Assembly: GCA_014529385.2 (NCBI GenBank)
Contig: CM043969.1
Location: forward strand, 73,700,676-73,764,675
Origin: Adiantum capillus-veneris
Taxonomy: Eukaryota; Streptophyta; Polypodiopsida; Polypodiales; Pteridaceae
Reading direction: 5' to 3'
Length of the DNA stretch: 64,000 nt
The notes beneath the pieces are model-generated. The model made no database searches. It worked only from the letters and a program-made list of their open reading frames with translations, and was not told where the DNA came from. The stretch's first letter is position 1; each line of letters starts with the position of its first letter. Positions 1 to 11,617 of this stretch are shown here, piece after piece. The position numbers were made by a program, and so were the translations under genes.

Positions 1-1800
1 TACCTCTTTCAAGAAAATACTTTCTCCTTGCCTTTCCAACTCTCTTCTCTTCCTCTTTATTGGCTGGGTCTTGGGCCATATTTGTGGTCAATTCTTGAGT
101 AGTGTTAGCAATAGATTCTTGGTGAGAAGCAAAAACTTCCACCTCTTCTTCCTCTAATTGGATCACTTGTACCAATCTTTTTTGTACTCTAATGGAAATT
201 AGAGGTGGCCCCTCTTCATCACCATTATCATTTTGAATTAACCATTCATTATTTCTAGGAGTTGGTGGTAGGTGTTTTGCTCACCATATGGCATGATATG
301 CTACTCTAGTTAACACCTCTATTGCCCCCAAAAATTTCATGGTTCTGGGCTTCTTCATCCTTGTGAGAGCCGTATGTATGTACTAGGAATGGTTCACTCA
401 CAATGCCCCTTGTTTTCTTCATAAATAAAAAGTGGCCATATCGAGTATTAAAGGTTGTCTTTGGGATATCTTACTTCATTATTTTGATTTGATAGGAGAT
501 CTATCTTTGAGAAGGCCTTGGATCCAAGAAACCTATCCACAAACAATTCATCAATTTGTGGTATAGGATAGTTGTTCTTAACTTTCACTTTGTTTAGTCT
601 GCTATAGACAATGCAGAGTCAAAGAGTTCCATTTCTTCTTTTTGAAGAGTACTCGGTGCTCCCCATTTTGACTTGCTTGGTTTAATAGATGCCTATTATA
701 AAAGTTGACAAAGTTGCTCCTTCACTCTAATGGCCTTTGGTCGCACCATTTTATAAGGTCTCTTTGATACAAATTTACACCTTGGGAGAATCTCTACCTC
801 ATGGGGTCAATTTCTCAAGTAGAAAAAAGAGTTGTGAGGACACCTTTAAGAAACGATTCAACATTCTCATGAAGTCATGATGGTTTTGTAGCACTTGAGT
901 ATGGATTCACCTTATTCAATTTGACCATATATATATATGTTGTCTAGCTCTCATACCCTTGAGTAGGTAGTTTCTTAATGAATCCTTGGACTCCCATTCT
1001 TCCCTTGCACTTTGACTTGCTTTGCTTGATTATCTTGGCCACAATGGATGTTAACTTGATTCCTATATAGCTAATCCATCCCAAGAATCCCATAGTACAT
1101 CCCAACTAAAAGGGTTCTAAAGAAAGAAGAGGTAGAGTGTCCCTCTAGTTTAAAATCAAGGGTTCCCATAGAATGTCAAGATACCATGGTTTTCCCATTA
1201 GACAATTCTATTGTCATAGGTCTTGCTTGTTTTTTAATTCAAGTTTCACTCTCGCAAGCATTTTGAAAATAGAAATGAATGAGTACTACCACATGAGATG
1301 AGGAGACTAAAACATTTTTCTTGATGTGTTGTGAGCGTTTGAATAACAACAAAATTTCTTTGTGCTCAAGGGTTGTCAATTACTGCATAAATCCCTTTTC
1401 ACCACCAAGAGTAGGCTCTCCTATGGTTGCATGTGTATGGGCATTCTTGCCTTGACATCCCCTAAAGGCTCATGCTACTCTTCATTTCGCTCTACCTCAT
1501 CCACCATTTTGTTGAGCATTATGTCAGGGTGGTGTCTTTTGTTTGTCTCAATTGCCACTGCTACTCTATTACTTATATGTGGACATCTATTGTGGTAATA
1601 TCCCAACTCTCCACATTCAAAACATCAAGCATTCAACAATGGAGGATCTTGGGCATTAGCAACATAATATCTTTGTGGTTGTCTATCATTGTGAAATCTT
1701 CTTGGTTTCCTAGCACCATTAAAGCTCTAATTCTACTCAATGCTCCTTCTAATCCCTTTCTTCTTCATTAAGGGTTTAACTCACAGTAAAGTGTCTTATG
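1..1800 (-). pseudogene. Degenerate Ty3-type gag-protease remnant
   Basis: Read on the minus strand, two retroelement landmarks survive. At about 1579-1624 a zinc knuckle reads CFECGELGYYHNRC, where the third ligand (His) of the CX2CX4HX4C pattern is now Tyr, as a C-to-T change would give. At about 1060-1230 a retropepsin-like stretch holds PMTIELSNGKTMVS and, after a stop, GMYYGILGMD, resembling the loop and the ILGMDWL motif of Ty3 proteases. Gag knuckle and protease lie in the order expected for minus-strand transcription. Many stops and frame changes make it non-functional. I saw no LTR ends. Positions 1-900 contain no domain I can name but probably continue the element toward pol. Confidence 0.6.
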
Positions 1801-2668
1801 CAATGGTGGATTTCATTCTTCTAGTTGCAAACTAATTAGTTCCCTTTTTCCTTAAAAGCAGTGAGCCACTTGGTGCTCTATGATCATTGGTGTTGTGTAA
1901 CATCTAAGAGTTACAAACTTTGAGTAGTATTCTTATAAGAGTAAGTTGTATTATTACAAGATGCTAAAGAACTAATCATGTTTATTGCCTCATGGACATG
2001 TCCAGGTAATTATCTCTCCTTCACTACTTTTTTAATCTCCCTTCAACTCTAAATGATTTATAATACTCCCATGCGACAAAAATATTGTTTCCACCAGAAT
2101 TTTTCTGCCCCTTAGAGGCAAAACATTCCTGGCATTGTTTGGTTTTCAAGTGTAGTCTTTGTATTAGAGAAGTGATTGTCCATGGATTCAATCCATATAT
2201 TTTCATACTTCTCAATATCGTCACCCTCTCCTTAAAAGAGGATGGTTTCACTTGTTTGAGCAATAACTTCTTTTCTTGAATTTTTGTGTGTATGGAATCA
2301 TTTTGAGGGTTGTCTTGGCGCATTTGCATAAATTATTTTTGAGGTTTCCAAACTACATACTCAAAAATCTTGGGAATAGACTCTTACCACTATTAATGGA
2401 TTGAGTCTATACTGCAGGGATTTAATATTTACGTAATTACAAAAAATTTTGTGTGATCAAAATGTTTTTTTAACATATTAACATCATCACACTTAACATG
2501 ATCACAAACAAGCCGGTTGATGGAACCCGAGAAACCCACAAGAAGCCTGTTGAGCTTTATTGTTCTCCCTGTGGATCCACTGGGAAAACATAAAATCTCG
2601 GTGGGCCCACAACTGAATATATAGAGGGACCCGATCGGGCCCACTAGGTGTTATTTTTTGAGTGCGTG

Positions 2669-2671
<3 letters not shown>
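1801..2671. other. Unassigned AT-rich stretch
   Basis: Only short open frames without recognisable motifs occur here. Nothing supports a gene. Confidence 0.5.

Positions 2672-2750
<79 letters not shown>
2672..2750. repeat. (GA)n microsatellite
   Basis: An uninterrupted GA dinucleotide run of about 79 bp lies roughly 100 bp outside the left end of the H3-bearing transposon. Confidence 0.95.
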
Positions 2751-2752
<2 letters not shown>

Positions 2753-2852
2753 GGGTTGTGTGGGAGTGTGCTTTGTGTTATAGTGCACAACAGCAACAAC
2801 AATGTACCTAACCACATGACTTGAGTGTGTGTGTTGTGTGTGTGAGCATGCA

Positions 2853-2932
2853 CATTAGGAGAAATATGAACCTTGCATGGGCCTTGTAAGGAATCCTAAT
2901 TTTTAGGGATTAAGGTTAATGTTGTGTGGGGT
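2853..2932 (+). repeat. Left terminal inverted repeat of the H3-bearing transposon
   Basis: It matches the reverse complement of about 23130-23188: a 20-bp block with one mismatch, a variable spacer, then GGGATTAAGGTTAAT in both. The left spacer is about 13 bp longer than the right. Confidence 0.6.
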
Positions 2933-3484
2933 TTAGGGGGCAAGGGCATTGAAGAAGGTAGTTTTGAGTAGGCTTTTCTAGCCTTTTTTTTAGACAAATG
3001 TAGGATGTGGACCTAAAGGGTTGCTTTCTCTCTCTAGCTTTTTTTAAAGTGAAGGAAGCATAGGGGTGTGTCCACATCAGCAATTCCGTGGGTCAAAAAG
3101 AGTCAAAATTTGACTTTTTTTTTAAAATTTTCATTTTTATTTGTTTTTTACTTAAAAATCCCTCCCAACATATATACATATCCAAAAATCATTTTTTGAC
3201 CCATTTTTTAACCCACAAGCTTAGAAAGTCCATTTTTTCAAAAATCTTTTCCCCCAAAAAGTAATAAACATTTTGTTCTCTCATCCTCCTCCCTCCTCCC
3301 TCCTCTCTCCCTCTCCCTCTCCTCTCCCTCTCTACCCCTACCTTCCTTCTCCTCCCCAATCTCTCCCTCCCCTCCCTCCCTCCTTCTCTCCTCCCATCCT
3401 GCTCGGCCTCTCTACCCTTCCCCCTCTATCTTTTCATCATTTGCTTCCTCACGCAACAGCTTCCATGGTGCTCACGGACATCAC

Positions 3485-4067
3485 TGTTAACCCTCGTGGC
3501 TCACGGGCACCCTATCGCCTACGACGGACACTGTAACCGTATTATTTATTTAAGTAGAGTCAGGCATCAGGCTTGTCGGTCCAATAGGGAAAGGTAGAGT
3601 GATCGCCGATGAGAGGCGCACTCTAACACGAACATACTAGGGTTAGTTGGCTAAGCATGGGCGCCCAAGTGTGAATGGGGTGAGCTCACATAAAAGCCAA
3701 TTAAACCTAAAATTGAGTCATTTCTCTCATTGTGCAATAGAAGCTGCTCTTGCTCCATCTCCACCTTCTCCTTCACCATCTCCTTGTGTGTGTGCGTGTG
3801 AGAGAGAGAGAGAGTGTGTGAGAGTGTGTGTGCGATCGAGCGTTGCGGCGGCACGACGGCGGCGAGGCGGTTGAGCGCGGCGTAGCGGCGTCTCCCTCTT
3901 CTTCGCGGCGAGGAATCCTCTACGGCAGGAGCATAAGGCGGTGAGTGACACACCATTGCCCTCTTTGAGCTTACTAGTTAAACTAGTTGTGTGCTTGGAG
4001 CCATCTGCGGCTCGTACACGGTGTATCGGCAAGTCCCTTGCTTCGACAGTGCGGCAAGGAGCGCACA
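3485..4067 (+). repeat. 5' LTR of the 3.5-13.8 kb Ty3 element
   Basis: 583 bp with TGT...ACA ends. It matches the 3' LTR except for seven single-base transitions and a short GA/GT tract (about 3800-3832) where the 3' copy has a much longer GA run. Confidence 0.95.
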
Positions 4068-4071
4068 TTTT

Positions 4072-4087
4072 TGGCGCCGTTGCCGGG
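4072..4087 (+). promoter_or_regulatory. Primer-binding site complementary to tRNA-Asp
   Basis: TGGCGCCGTTGCCGGG lies 4 bp inside the 5' LTR. It is the complement of the 3' end of plant tRNA-Asp (CCCGGCAACGGCGCCA). Confidence 0.9.
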
Positions 4088-5134
4088 GAATAGCCCTGCA
4101 CTAAGCCCAAGAGGCACTTTGTGCTTCTTGTATGAGTGGTTTGCAATAGGAAAGAAGAGGGAGAGGAAGGCGTATTTTTTCTGCAAGTTGTTAATTCTGT
4201 TTTTCTGTTGCGCACAGTTTGCATTTTCTGTTTTTCAGCTGCGTACATTTAGTATTAGTTAGACAGTTAGCAAAATTCTGTTTTTCTGTTTGCACACAGT
4301 TAGCATTAGTCACACAGTTAGCATTTCTTGCGTTTTTTTGCATTTTCTGTGTTTTCACTGCACAGTTCTGTCAAGTTTCAATTTCTGCATTTTCTGTGTT
4401 TTCTGTGTTTTCTGGTTTGTGCACAGTTAGGCGCACAGTTAGTTAATTAAGTAGGTTAGTAATTAGGTGAACCACTGATTAGCAGGTCAGTAGGTAGGTG
4501 GGACAGTAAATAGTTAGGTGAGGTCAACGCGCACCAAAACGCGTACCAAATAATTTCTCCAAAAAAAAATAAAAAAAATTGTTTTCAAAAAAAAAAAAAT
4601 TAAAAAAAAAATTTTCGAAAAATAAAAACGTGAGCGAGGGGGAGGTTAGATTTTCAAAAAAAAAAAAAACGTGAGTTATAAAAACGGACGGGTTGGTTTG
4701 TGTAAAAGTTAGATCGGGATCGGGATCATTTCCCCAAGCCCAAGTCCAGGCCCAAGCCTCAGTCCTATGATATATACTAGACTCACTCTTATATATATAC
4801 CCTACCTCCTCAAGAGGGAATGAGAGCATGTGGGACAAGTCCTCCACTCTCCTCCCTTCTCTTCCCACTTGCACCTTTAGACTTGCTATTTGGAGCCTAG
4901 TTCCCCAGCTAGGAAAAGACTGTTTCGGGCTTTTCTGGAGCAAAATAGAACCAAACGGTGGGCTGTAAAGCACAGCGCGTCCCTCCTAGCGATACTCTCG
5001 TTTCGAGCTATCACACAGCCCATTCCACGACACGCTCTAAAAAATCTAGCAAAAAAACAAACAAAAAACACGCTAAAAACTAGTCACAAGGCCTCCTAGA
5101 GCAGCTTTTTGACACCTTAGGGTATCAAAAGCAC
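4088..5134 (+). other. Untranslated leader of the Ty3 element
   Basis: About 1 kb without a convincing reading frame. Positions 4190-4450 hold degenerate short repeats built on CACAGTTAGCATT and TTTTCTGTTTTTC. Positions 4555-4670 are A-rich homopolymer runs. Confidence 0.7.
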
Positions 5135-5858
5135 ATGCACTTACGCTCTGGGCGGGTGCTAGAACACGAGCATATTGAGGGTGCCTCTGTTCATACGGAC
5201 ACCCATTACCCATCCACGATAGGATCTAGACCCTCAGCAGGGACACAAGGTAGCACCACCCAAGACCCTAAAATAGCCGCTAGTGATTCCTCCTCCGACT
5301 CAGAAATCATGGAAGCATACCCTACCCAAAACACTGAGAGAGAAGGCCATGCACCTCCCGAAGCTCCACAGCCTAGTACTAGTATGTTTAGCCGTTTCAT
5401 GGAAACATTAGGTAGAGCTACTCGCTCGGAACCTGATGCAAATGAAGCACACGAAGGGGGTGGGGAAGTGGACTCTCCTTTCACATCGCACGTGGACCCC
5501 ACACCCCCAAAGAGTGTCCATGTGGATATCCTGCCAATTTCTTACCAAGAAGGCCCTGTTGAGCTGCCTCCTTCAGAAGTTCCCTCTAGAGTACCGTTGG
5601 TGACAAGTAAAACCACGGGGAGCAACATTGCTTCTACCTCACAAGAAACCGTTAACACGTCGACTCTAGAAGATGATCATTGGACATACGACCTCCACAC
5701 TGAGGCTCATGTTGACGGATCTACACTCTGGCCACGCCTACCATGTAGGATGGATAGAGATTGTACAATCCACCTCTAGTGCCACGAGCATCGAAGATCA
5801 ACAGAAAATGATCTGTAATGTTATCCATGGCATTATTCAATCAGAAAGGCAAAACTGA
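5135..5858 (+). pseudogene. gag N-terminal region, frameshifted
   Basis: The frame starts MHLRSGR, like the start of many plant Ty3 gag proteins, and runs 214 codons as an acidic, Ser/Thr/Pro-rich segment. It ends at 5777-5779, but another frame (5673-5858) overlaps it and joins the main polyprotein frame after one TGA at 5856-5858. The first part of gag is therefore separated from the rest by a frameshift and a stop. No structured domain is recognisable, as is usual for this part of gag. Confidence 0.7.
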
Positions 5859-5885
5859 GGGGTAAATATACTCTCAACTGGCCCC

Positions 5886-8800
5886 ATGAGATTTCTGGAT
5901 ACGAGCAAGGCTCAACAGCCTACTCTATCACAAATGGAGACTCCTCTAATGAGCCCCATGGACCCATCTTACGTCATTTCACCTGGGGTCTCTATGCAAT
6001 CTGAGCCTTCGAGCGACAACTTTAGCTTCCCTAACTTGGCTCAACCCTCTATTAAGGAAAACACAGTGCTCACTCCAGGGATAAGCCTGACAGAGAATGT
6101 ACCGATGACATCTACGGTTAGCGCAGTGCCACTACCTAGTGTCGTAGTACCTAATATGGGGCCTCGACCGTATGTGCCTCTAGCCCCTTATGCACACATG
6201 GCCCCCACACCTCCAATTGTACCACTTGTTTATGCTCCTCGAGTGCCGCTTCCTAGCCCTTATCCGAGTGGACCTATGCCCGGTTATGTTCCATATCCTG
6301 CATCATCCACACATATGCCAAGACCGGTACCCGTCCCTCTCCCACATATGATTCCAAGAGTACCTCCACCGGCCCTGCCTCCTCACATAGGTGACTTGGC
6401 AGCGTTTGCTCAAACCATAGGTCGATCTATCGCGGAAAATATGCGTCATGCATCTGATAGAGAGCCTAGAAGTAAGGCAGTACAAATTGCCAAACTCACG
6501 CAAAAATTCAATGGGGACGAAGATGCTAGAAAACACATTGAAGTGTTTGAACAAGTATGTGATTCCTTAGGGGAACGCAACGAACTACATAAGTGCAATG
6601 CCTTAAGCTTGACATTAAGTGGGAAGGCTGGAGATTGGTATAGAACCCTAAGGGTGGACAAGAAAACAATCTACCCTACCCTTCGAAGGTTGTTTCTAAA
6701 GGAGTACATACGAGAAGGTGTGCTTTGGGGTGTAGCATCTCAGCTACAGAAGGCCGAACGTAAGGAAGGAGAGTCAGTAAGGGACTTCATTAGTCGTCTA
6801 AAGCACTTAAACTCTCGCTGCCCTGTAAATGAGCGCTTCAACAATAACCAACTGCTTGATCGATTCATTCGAGGGTTGAGGAATGAAGGAATCTATAATG
6901 GACTAGTGATTAGAGGTATCACAACCTGGGAAGATGTCACTGCCAATGCAATCCAATTAGAGGACAACTTGATGATAGCAGGCATGAGGGTGTCTACTGA
7001 CATGAGATCCACTAGCTCACAAGCCATTGAGTATGAACCCATGACTGCAAAGCCCATTGCCAATGAGCCAAAGGTATTTGAGACATTCTTGACAGACCTC
7101 ACCAAGGCAATCCAAGAGTCTCTTAAGGATAATCGACCCCCTCAAAATAGTCACATGTATCCAAGAAGGGAGCAACAATGGTGTTCCATTTGCTTAGGTC
7201 CACATAGCACTAGTGAGTGCCCTACGTTTAGAGTAAAATTTAATGGAACTTGCAACGCATGTGGTAGGTATGGTCACCAAGCTAAGGATTGTTTAATGAT
7301 CAAACGTATTATGGCAAATAGACCACCTGTAGCCTGGACGGATGCACCTCGAGCTCCTGTATTGATGCCTGCTCCACCTGTTGAGCAACTACCGCAACAC
7401 ATGGTCCCTAGATCTCAAAATGTTGTACAAGCTACACCGCTACCACCTCCTGTGCTAGGACCGCAGCCCCCGCATCCAAGAGTCGCCCCTATGAACCAAG
7501 TGGGTTGCGAGCCATCAAATGCTTATGCAGATGGCTGTGAGGAGGAAATAGACACTAGTATTGCCTACGGACTTGATACATTGGAAGAGTGTCCTATATA
7601 CTACATGGAAGATTGTTGGGGGCAAGTCAAGCCGATTTATCAAGCTGCTGCTCTCGCATCCAGAGGTCAAAATATCAACACCCAGGCTAGGAGGCCACCT
7701 CTTCAATGCTACGAGTGTGGTGGACCACATCGGGCAGCGGAGTGCCCTATTAGGCTGCAAAAGAATGCTGAACAGATGCAAATGAATCAAGGGAGCACGT
7801 CTGCAATGCCAATACTCACATGTAATCATTGTGGCATAGATCACTTGATTGCCCAATGCCCCTATAACCCAAATGCGCCTAAAATCACACCCCTATATTT
7901 GGTCGAAATTGCTAGTGTGACATCGCCAATACCACCCGTCGCACCCGCTTATGCGATTACACGGTCCATGCTTCAAGGGCCAGGCCATATCCTCGAAGAG
8001 AGAGATACCGCGTCAGTTATCCAAGCAAAGAAAAAGAAGACACGAAGGAAGAGGTCGCAGAATACGGGAAATTCAAAGCCAAGTTCCAAAACAAACATAG
8101 GAACAGGAGATGACCCCGTGTATATGAATGACCTCGAGGATGATTCAGATTCAATCGAGACAATGGAGACTAGAACCAATACCACAAAGGGAAAGACCGA
8201 CAAAGAAAACCGTAACATGGAACCAAATGAAAACCGAATAGGAGAAAACCATAAAGAGCCTCTGAAAACACCACAAGTGTTTCCAAATCCAATCCAAGAC
8301 CCCCAAGATAAACCGCAGGGGCAAAAAGGGAAGAATCGTAAAAAGAAGATTGGGATGTACCCAAACCCAGTAGACGAGATTGAGCAGGTGAAACATCTAA
8401 GAGGTTTAGTGGAGGAGACTCAAAGGAAACTAGAACCAGAACCCATGCATGTCAAAATTCATGACACAGTGTTTCCCACGCAAGTTCATCCACCCCACAT
8501 GAACCATAGACCGTTAGCCATATCTAGTATCATCCAAGAAGGGAGTGAGGATGGGACATCAGAAAGTGAGCATACACCTTTCTTGTTGGAAAGGATGTTT
8601 AACGAAGGAATACCTGATCCCATTGAGGAATATGAGATTCCATCCTCACCAGTTCCTAGTCAAGGACCTACACCCTGCAAAATGCCAATGAATGTTGCCA
8701 AACTAGTGGACTTCATGTCTTCTGAGGTCCGAACCACGATCATAGCAAAGCTGTATGGAGATCCTGAGTTATTCCTTGCACTTCGAGCATTCCTTAACGG

Positions 8801-11138
8801 AGAGCTACGAACGGGATTACCGCAGTTTGCGCAACCAAATAGGCGTGACTGGATTATGATTGATGAGGAAAATCATGTGCAATCACTTGACTTAGATGGA
8901 CACGAGTATGTGATCGAGGTACCCATTAACGAATTAGGGCAGTTTGAAGGCGACGAGTCTAATGGGACCCTACCCATCACTACCAAGGGATTAACTATAA
9001 AGGGAATTCTTGATGGTGGTGCGGGAGTTAGCATCGTTACAAAAGATTGTTGGGAATCCATGGGAAAACCCCGCCTCAGTGTTACTAACATTGTGGTAAA
9101 GATGGCAAATGGTACCATAGCCAAACCTATGGGGATGCTCAAGGATCTTAAGATCAAAGTTCTAGGACACAAGGTACGACATACGTTCATTGTAATGGAT
9201 TTCTCTAAACACCTTATGTCATATGAAATGATTTTAGGACGACCATTCATGAGGGAAGCACAAATGGTTCATGATTGGTCTAAAAATCATGTCTATTTGC
9301 AATTCCAAGACTTTGTCTTTAGAGTGGATTTGGTGACTGGTAAGGTACACCCCTTAGGGAGTAAAACCATTATTGATCATCGCTCTGACACCACAGTTCA
9401 CTCGGCCCCACTACAATATTTTTACACTTGTAAGAAGGATACAGACATTGGCCAAGATTCTCCTTACATGGATGTGTTACCGGGTATGACGGAATCAGAC
9501 AACGTAGACTGGGTACACCTAGCTGCAACCATAGATACCTGGGGAAATAAAGGAACCACTTGGGTCACACCAGAGGGGGAAGAGGTACCACAAATTGCAC
9601 CTCTGAACATGATAAGTGCCATACATGCATCTTCTAAGGGCAAGGCAATTGTGGACCAATCTGACAGTGACACCGATAGCTCAATAGAAGACTTTGACCA
9701 ACACGACTTGGACACTGACTCCCAGAGTGAAATGGATTCTGAATCTCATGAATTAGAGAGTGGAGCAAGTTCAGAGTCAAAACATTCGGAAGGACCGAGC
9801 ACATCAACCGATGATAGCTCCCCCGAGAGTGAAGAGGACACCAACGAGGACTCCTTTAGTGAGCCAGATCTAAATGCAAATCAAAAGCAGGTCTCAAATA
9901 AGAAAAAGAAAAACCTTAAGAGGCGTCGATATCGAGCCAATGTACGTGCTAGGATAAAAAAGAATAGATCCTCAGCAGAATGGCTCAGTTATATAGGAGC
10001 ATGTGATGCTCATCAAAAATTGGTAGACAATTGGGGTGAATATCTCCAAAATGTTATGTGGTGTAGACCACGACCCCATGACATAGCCCAATTAGAGATC
10101 ATAGACAAGCCAAAGTTGAGCCGCACTGCAAGGAGGCGTCAAAACCAAGAGTTAGCTCGACAACACAAGAAAGCAGAAATGGAAGCACAAACCAAAGCAC
10201 AACAAGAATCCACAGACTTGCATCCTGCACCAGAACATTTCAAATCTTACACCACAGGGGAAGCAAAGGTTGTGTACACAAAAGCCCAAAGAATACCTAT
10301 CGATGGGAATAATGGAATCTATGATGGTCCGGCAATAGTTAAAGAAATAGAATTAGCTGACCCCGGTGAAGAATCAAAACCTATTTTTATTGCCCAAGAC
10401 CTCACAGAAGTTGAAGAGGCGGTCCTCAAAGAGCTTCTCAAGGAATTCAAGGACGTATTCGCTTGGACATACCATGATATGAAAGGTGTTCCACCTTCTG
10501 TGGTCCAACATACAATCCCTATGATTAGCACTGCGAAGCCCGTACGACAAAGACCCTACCCGATGAATCCTAAGTACGCAAAGATCATTCAAGAAGAACT
10601 AGAAAAGCTTATCAAATGTGGGTTCATATATCCTATTGAACACTCTGAATGGGTGTCTCCAATAGTTATCGTGCCAAAAAAGAATGGGAAACTCAGGGTG
10701 TGCGTGGACTTCAAAAAAGTTAATGCAGCTACTAGAAGAGACCATTACCCCCTACCATATTCCGAACATGTACTCGAAAGAGTTGCAGGCAAGGAAGCTT
10801 ATAGCTTTCTAGATGGGTACTCAGGCTACAACCAAATCACGATAGCGCTAGAGGACCAAGCTAAAACTGCCTTCATCACAGAATTTGGCGTGTTTGCATT
10901 TCGTGTGATGGCTTTTGGCTTAACAAATGCCCCTGCTACATTCCAACGATTAATAAACACTGCTTTTAAAGAATATTTGAGAGAGTTTTGTGAAGCTTTC
11001 TTAGACGACCTTTGTGTTTACTCTTCTTGGAAGGAACATCTATCATGTTTGCGGAAGGTGTTTGAAAAGTGTAGGTTATATCGTATCTCATTGAACCCAT
11101 TCAAATGCCAATTTGGGTCAAGCATGGAGTTATTTTAG
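5886..11138 (+). CDS. Gag-protease-reverse transcriptase polyprotein
   Basis: 1750 codons open. Residues about 190-400 resemble a retrotransposon gag capsid domain (for example GKAGDWYRTL, FISRLKHLNSRCP). Four zinc knuckles follow: CSICLGPHSTSEC (from residue 433), CNACGRYGHQAKDC, CYECGGPHRAAEC and CNHCGIDHLIAQC. Three have the spacing CX2CX3HX4C and only the second has the usual CX4H. The protease motif at residue 1043 is LDGGAG where most relatives have DSG or DTG; downstream EMILGRPFM fits a retropepsin. Reverse transcriptase spans about 1555-1744 with FLDD (Asp 1707) as catalytic box. A one-base deletion near 11118 shifts the frame before RNase H. The protease Gly and the frameshift suggest it is no longer fully active. 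Confidence 0.9.
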   Translation: MRFLDTSKAQQPTLSQMETPLMSPMDPSYVISPGVSMQSEPSSDNFSFPNLAQPSIKENTVLTPGISLTENVPMTSTVSAVPLPSVVVPNMGPRPYVPLAPYAHMAPTPPIVPLVYAPRVPLPSPYPSGPMPGYVPYPASSTHMPRPVPVPLPHMIPRVPPPALPPHIGDLAAFAQTIGRSIAENMRHASDREPRSKAVQIAKLTQKFNGDEDARKHIEVFEQVCDSLGERNELHKCNALSLTLSGKAGDWYRTLRVDKKTIYPTLRRLFLKEYIREGVLWGVASQLQKAERKEGESVRDFISRLKHLNSRCPVNERFNNNQLLDRFIRGLRNEGIYNGLVIRGITTWEDVTANAIQLEDNLMIAGMRVSTDMRSTSSQAIEYEPMTAKPIANEPKVFETFLTDLTKAIQESLKDNRPPQNSHMYPRREQQWCSICLGPHSTSECPTFRVKFNGTCNACGRYGHQAKDCLMIKRIMANRPPVAWTDAPRAPVLMPAPPVEQLPQHMVPRSQNVVQATPLPPPVLGPQPPHPRVAPMNQVGCEPSNAYADGCEEEIDTSIAYGLDTLEECPIYYMEDCWGQVKPIYQAAALASRGQNINTQARRPPLQCYECGGPHRAAECPIRLQKNAEQMQMNQGSTSAMPILTCNHCGIDHLIAQCPYNPNAPKITPLYLVEIASVTSPIPPVAPAYAITRSMLQGPGHILEERDTASVIQAKKKKTRRKRSQNTGNSKPSSKTNIGTGDDPVYMNDLEDDSDSIETMETRTNTTKGKTDKENRNMEPNENRIGENHKEPLKTPQVFPNPIQDPQDKPQGQKGKNRKKKIGMYPNPVDEIEQVKHLRGLVEETQRKLEPEPMHVKIHDTVFPTQVHPPHMNHRPLAISSIIQEGSEDGTSESEHTPFLLERMFNEGIPDPIEEYEIPSSPVPSQGPTPCKMPMNVAKLVDFMSSEVRTTIIAKLYGDPELFLALRAFLNGELRTGLPQFAQPNRRDWIMIDEENHVQSLDLDGHEYVIEVPINELGQFEGDESNGTLPITTKGLTIKGILDGGAGVSIVTKDCWESMGKPRLSVTNIVVKMANGTIAKPMGMLKDLKIKVLGHKVRHTFIVMDFSKHLMSYEMILGRPFMREAQMVHDWSKNHVYLQFQDFVFRVDLVTGKVHPLGSKTIIDHRSDTTVHSAPLQYFYTCKKDTDIGQDSPYMDVLPGMTESDNVDWVHLAATIDTWGNKGTTWVTPEGEEVPQIAPLNMISAIHASSKGKAIVDQSDSDTDSSIEDFDQHDLDTDSQSEMDSESHELESGASSESKHSEGPSTSTDDSSPESEEDTNEDSFSEPDLNANQKQVSNKKKKNLKRRRYRANVRARIKKNRSSAEWLSYIGACDAHQKLVDNWGEYLQNVMWCRPRPHDIAQLEIIDKPKLSRTARRRQNQELARQHKKAEMEAQTKAQQESTDLHPAPEHFKSYTTGEAKVVYTKAQRIPIDGNNGIYDGPAIVKEIELADPGEESKPIFIAQDLTEVEEAVLKELLKEFKDVFAWTYHDMKGVPPSVVQHTIPMISTAKPVRQRPYPMNPKYAKIIQEELEKLIKCGFIYPIEHSEWVSPIVIVPKKNGKLRVCVDFKKVNAATRRDHYPLPYSEHVLERVAGKEAYSFLDGYSGYNQITIALEDQAKTAFITEFGVFAFRVMAFGLTNAPATFQRLINTAFKEYLREFCEAFLDDLCVYSSWKEHLSCLRKVFEKCRLYRISLNPFKCQFGSSMELF

Positions 11139-11617
11139 GGCATATAGTATCCAAGAATGGTATCTCAACCGATGAGAGCAAAATTAAAGTGATTCTAGAG
11201 TTACCACCACCAACCAATTACAAGGGAGTTCAAAGGTTCATGGGACACGTGGGTTATTATCGATGGTTTATTTTATTTTTCACTGAGATAGCACGTCCTT
11301 TGTACAAGCTTCTCATTGAATTTAAATGGACTGAAGAGTGTGACCAGGCCTATGAACAATTGAAGAAAACACTAGCAAGCGCTTCGATTTTAAGGACACC
11401 TAACTGGGATGTCATTTTCCATGTGCATATTGATGCATTAAACTTTGCTATTGGGTGTGTTCTCACTCAACCAGGAGAACATAAATTGGACTATCCCATT
11501 AGCTTTGCAAGCCGTCAATTGAACGATGCACTTCTATTTTTGATGAAAGGTACCCTTTGTCTTTTCCTCAAGTGTTCTACGTATGCTACCCTATACTTTC
11601 TTGCGAATGGGATTTGA
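11105..11617 (+). pseudogene. Reverse-transcriptase thumb and RNase H start, truncated
   Basis: In the next frame the polyprotein continues as HGVILGHIVSKNGI, GVQRFMGHVGYYRWFI and then the RNase H start VHIDALNFAIGCVLTQ up to ISFASRQLND, after which the domain stops abruptly near 11540. The remaining RNase H catalytic residues and all integrase motifs are missing. This marks the left edge of an internal deletion. Confidence 0.85.

Noticed and set aside
2644-2853. Open frame on the minus strand with a long Leu-Ser repeat
   Set aside because: It is only the translation of the GA microsatellite.
3273-3536. Proline-rich open frame upstream of the LTR
   Set aside because: Its first part is a CT-rich 5' region in translation; only the codons from the ATG at 3465 make sense, as the start of the transposase gene.
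3647-4248. Several overlapping frames inside the LTR
   Set aside because: Both LTRs give them; low complexity and no conserved motif.
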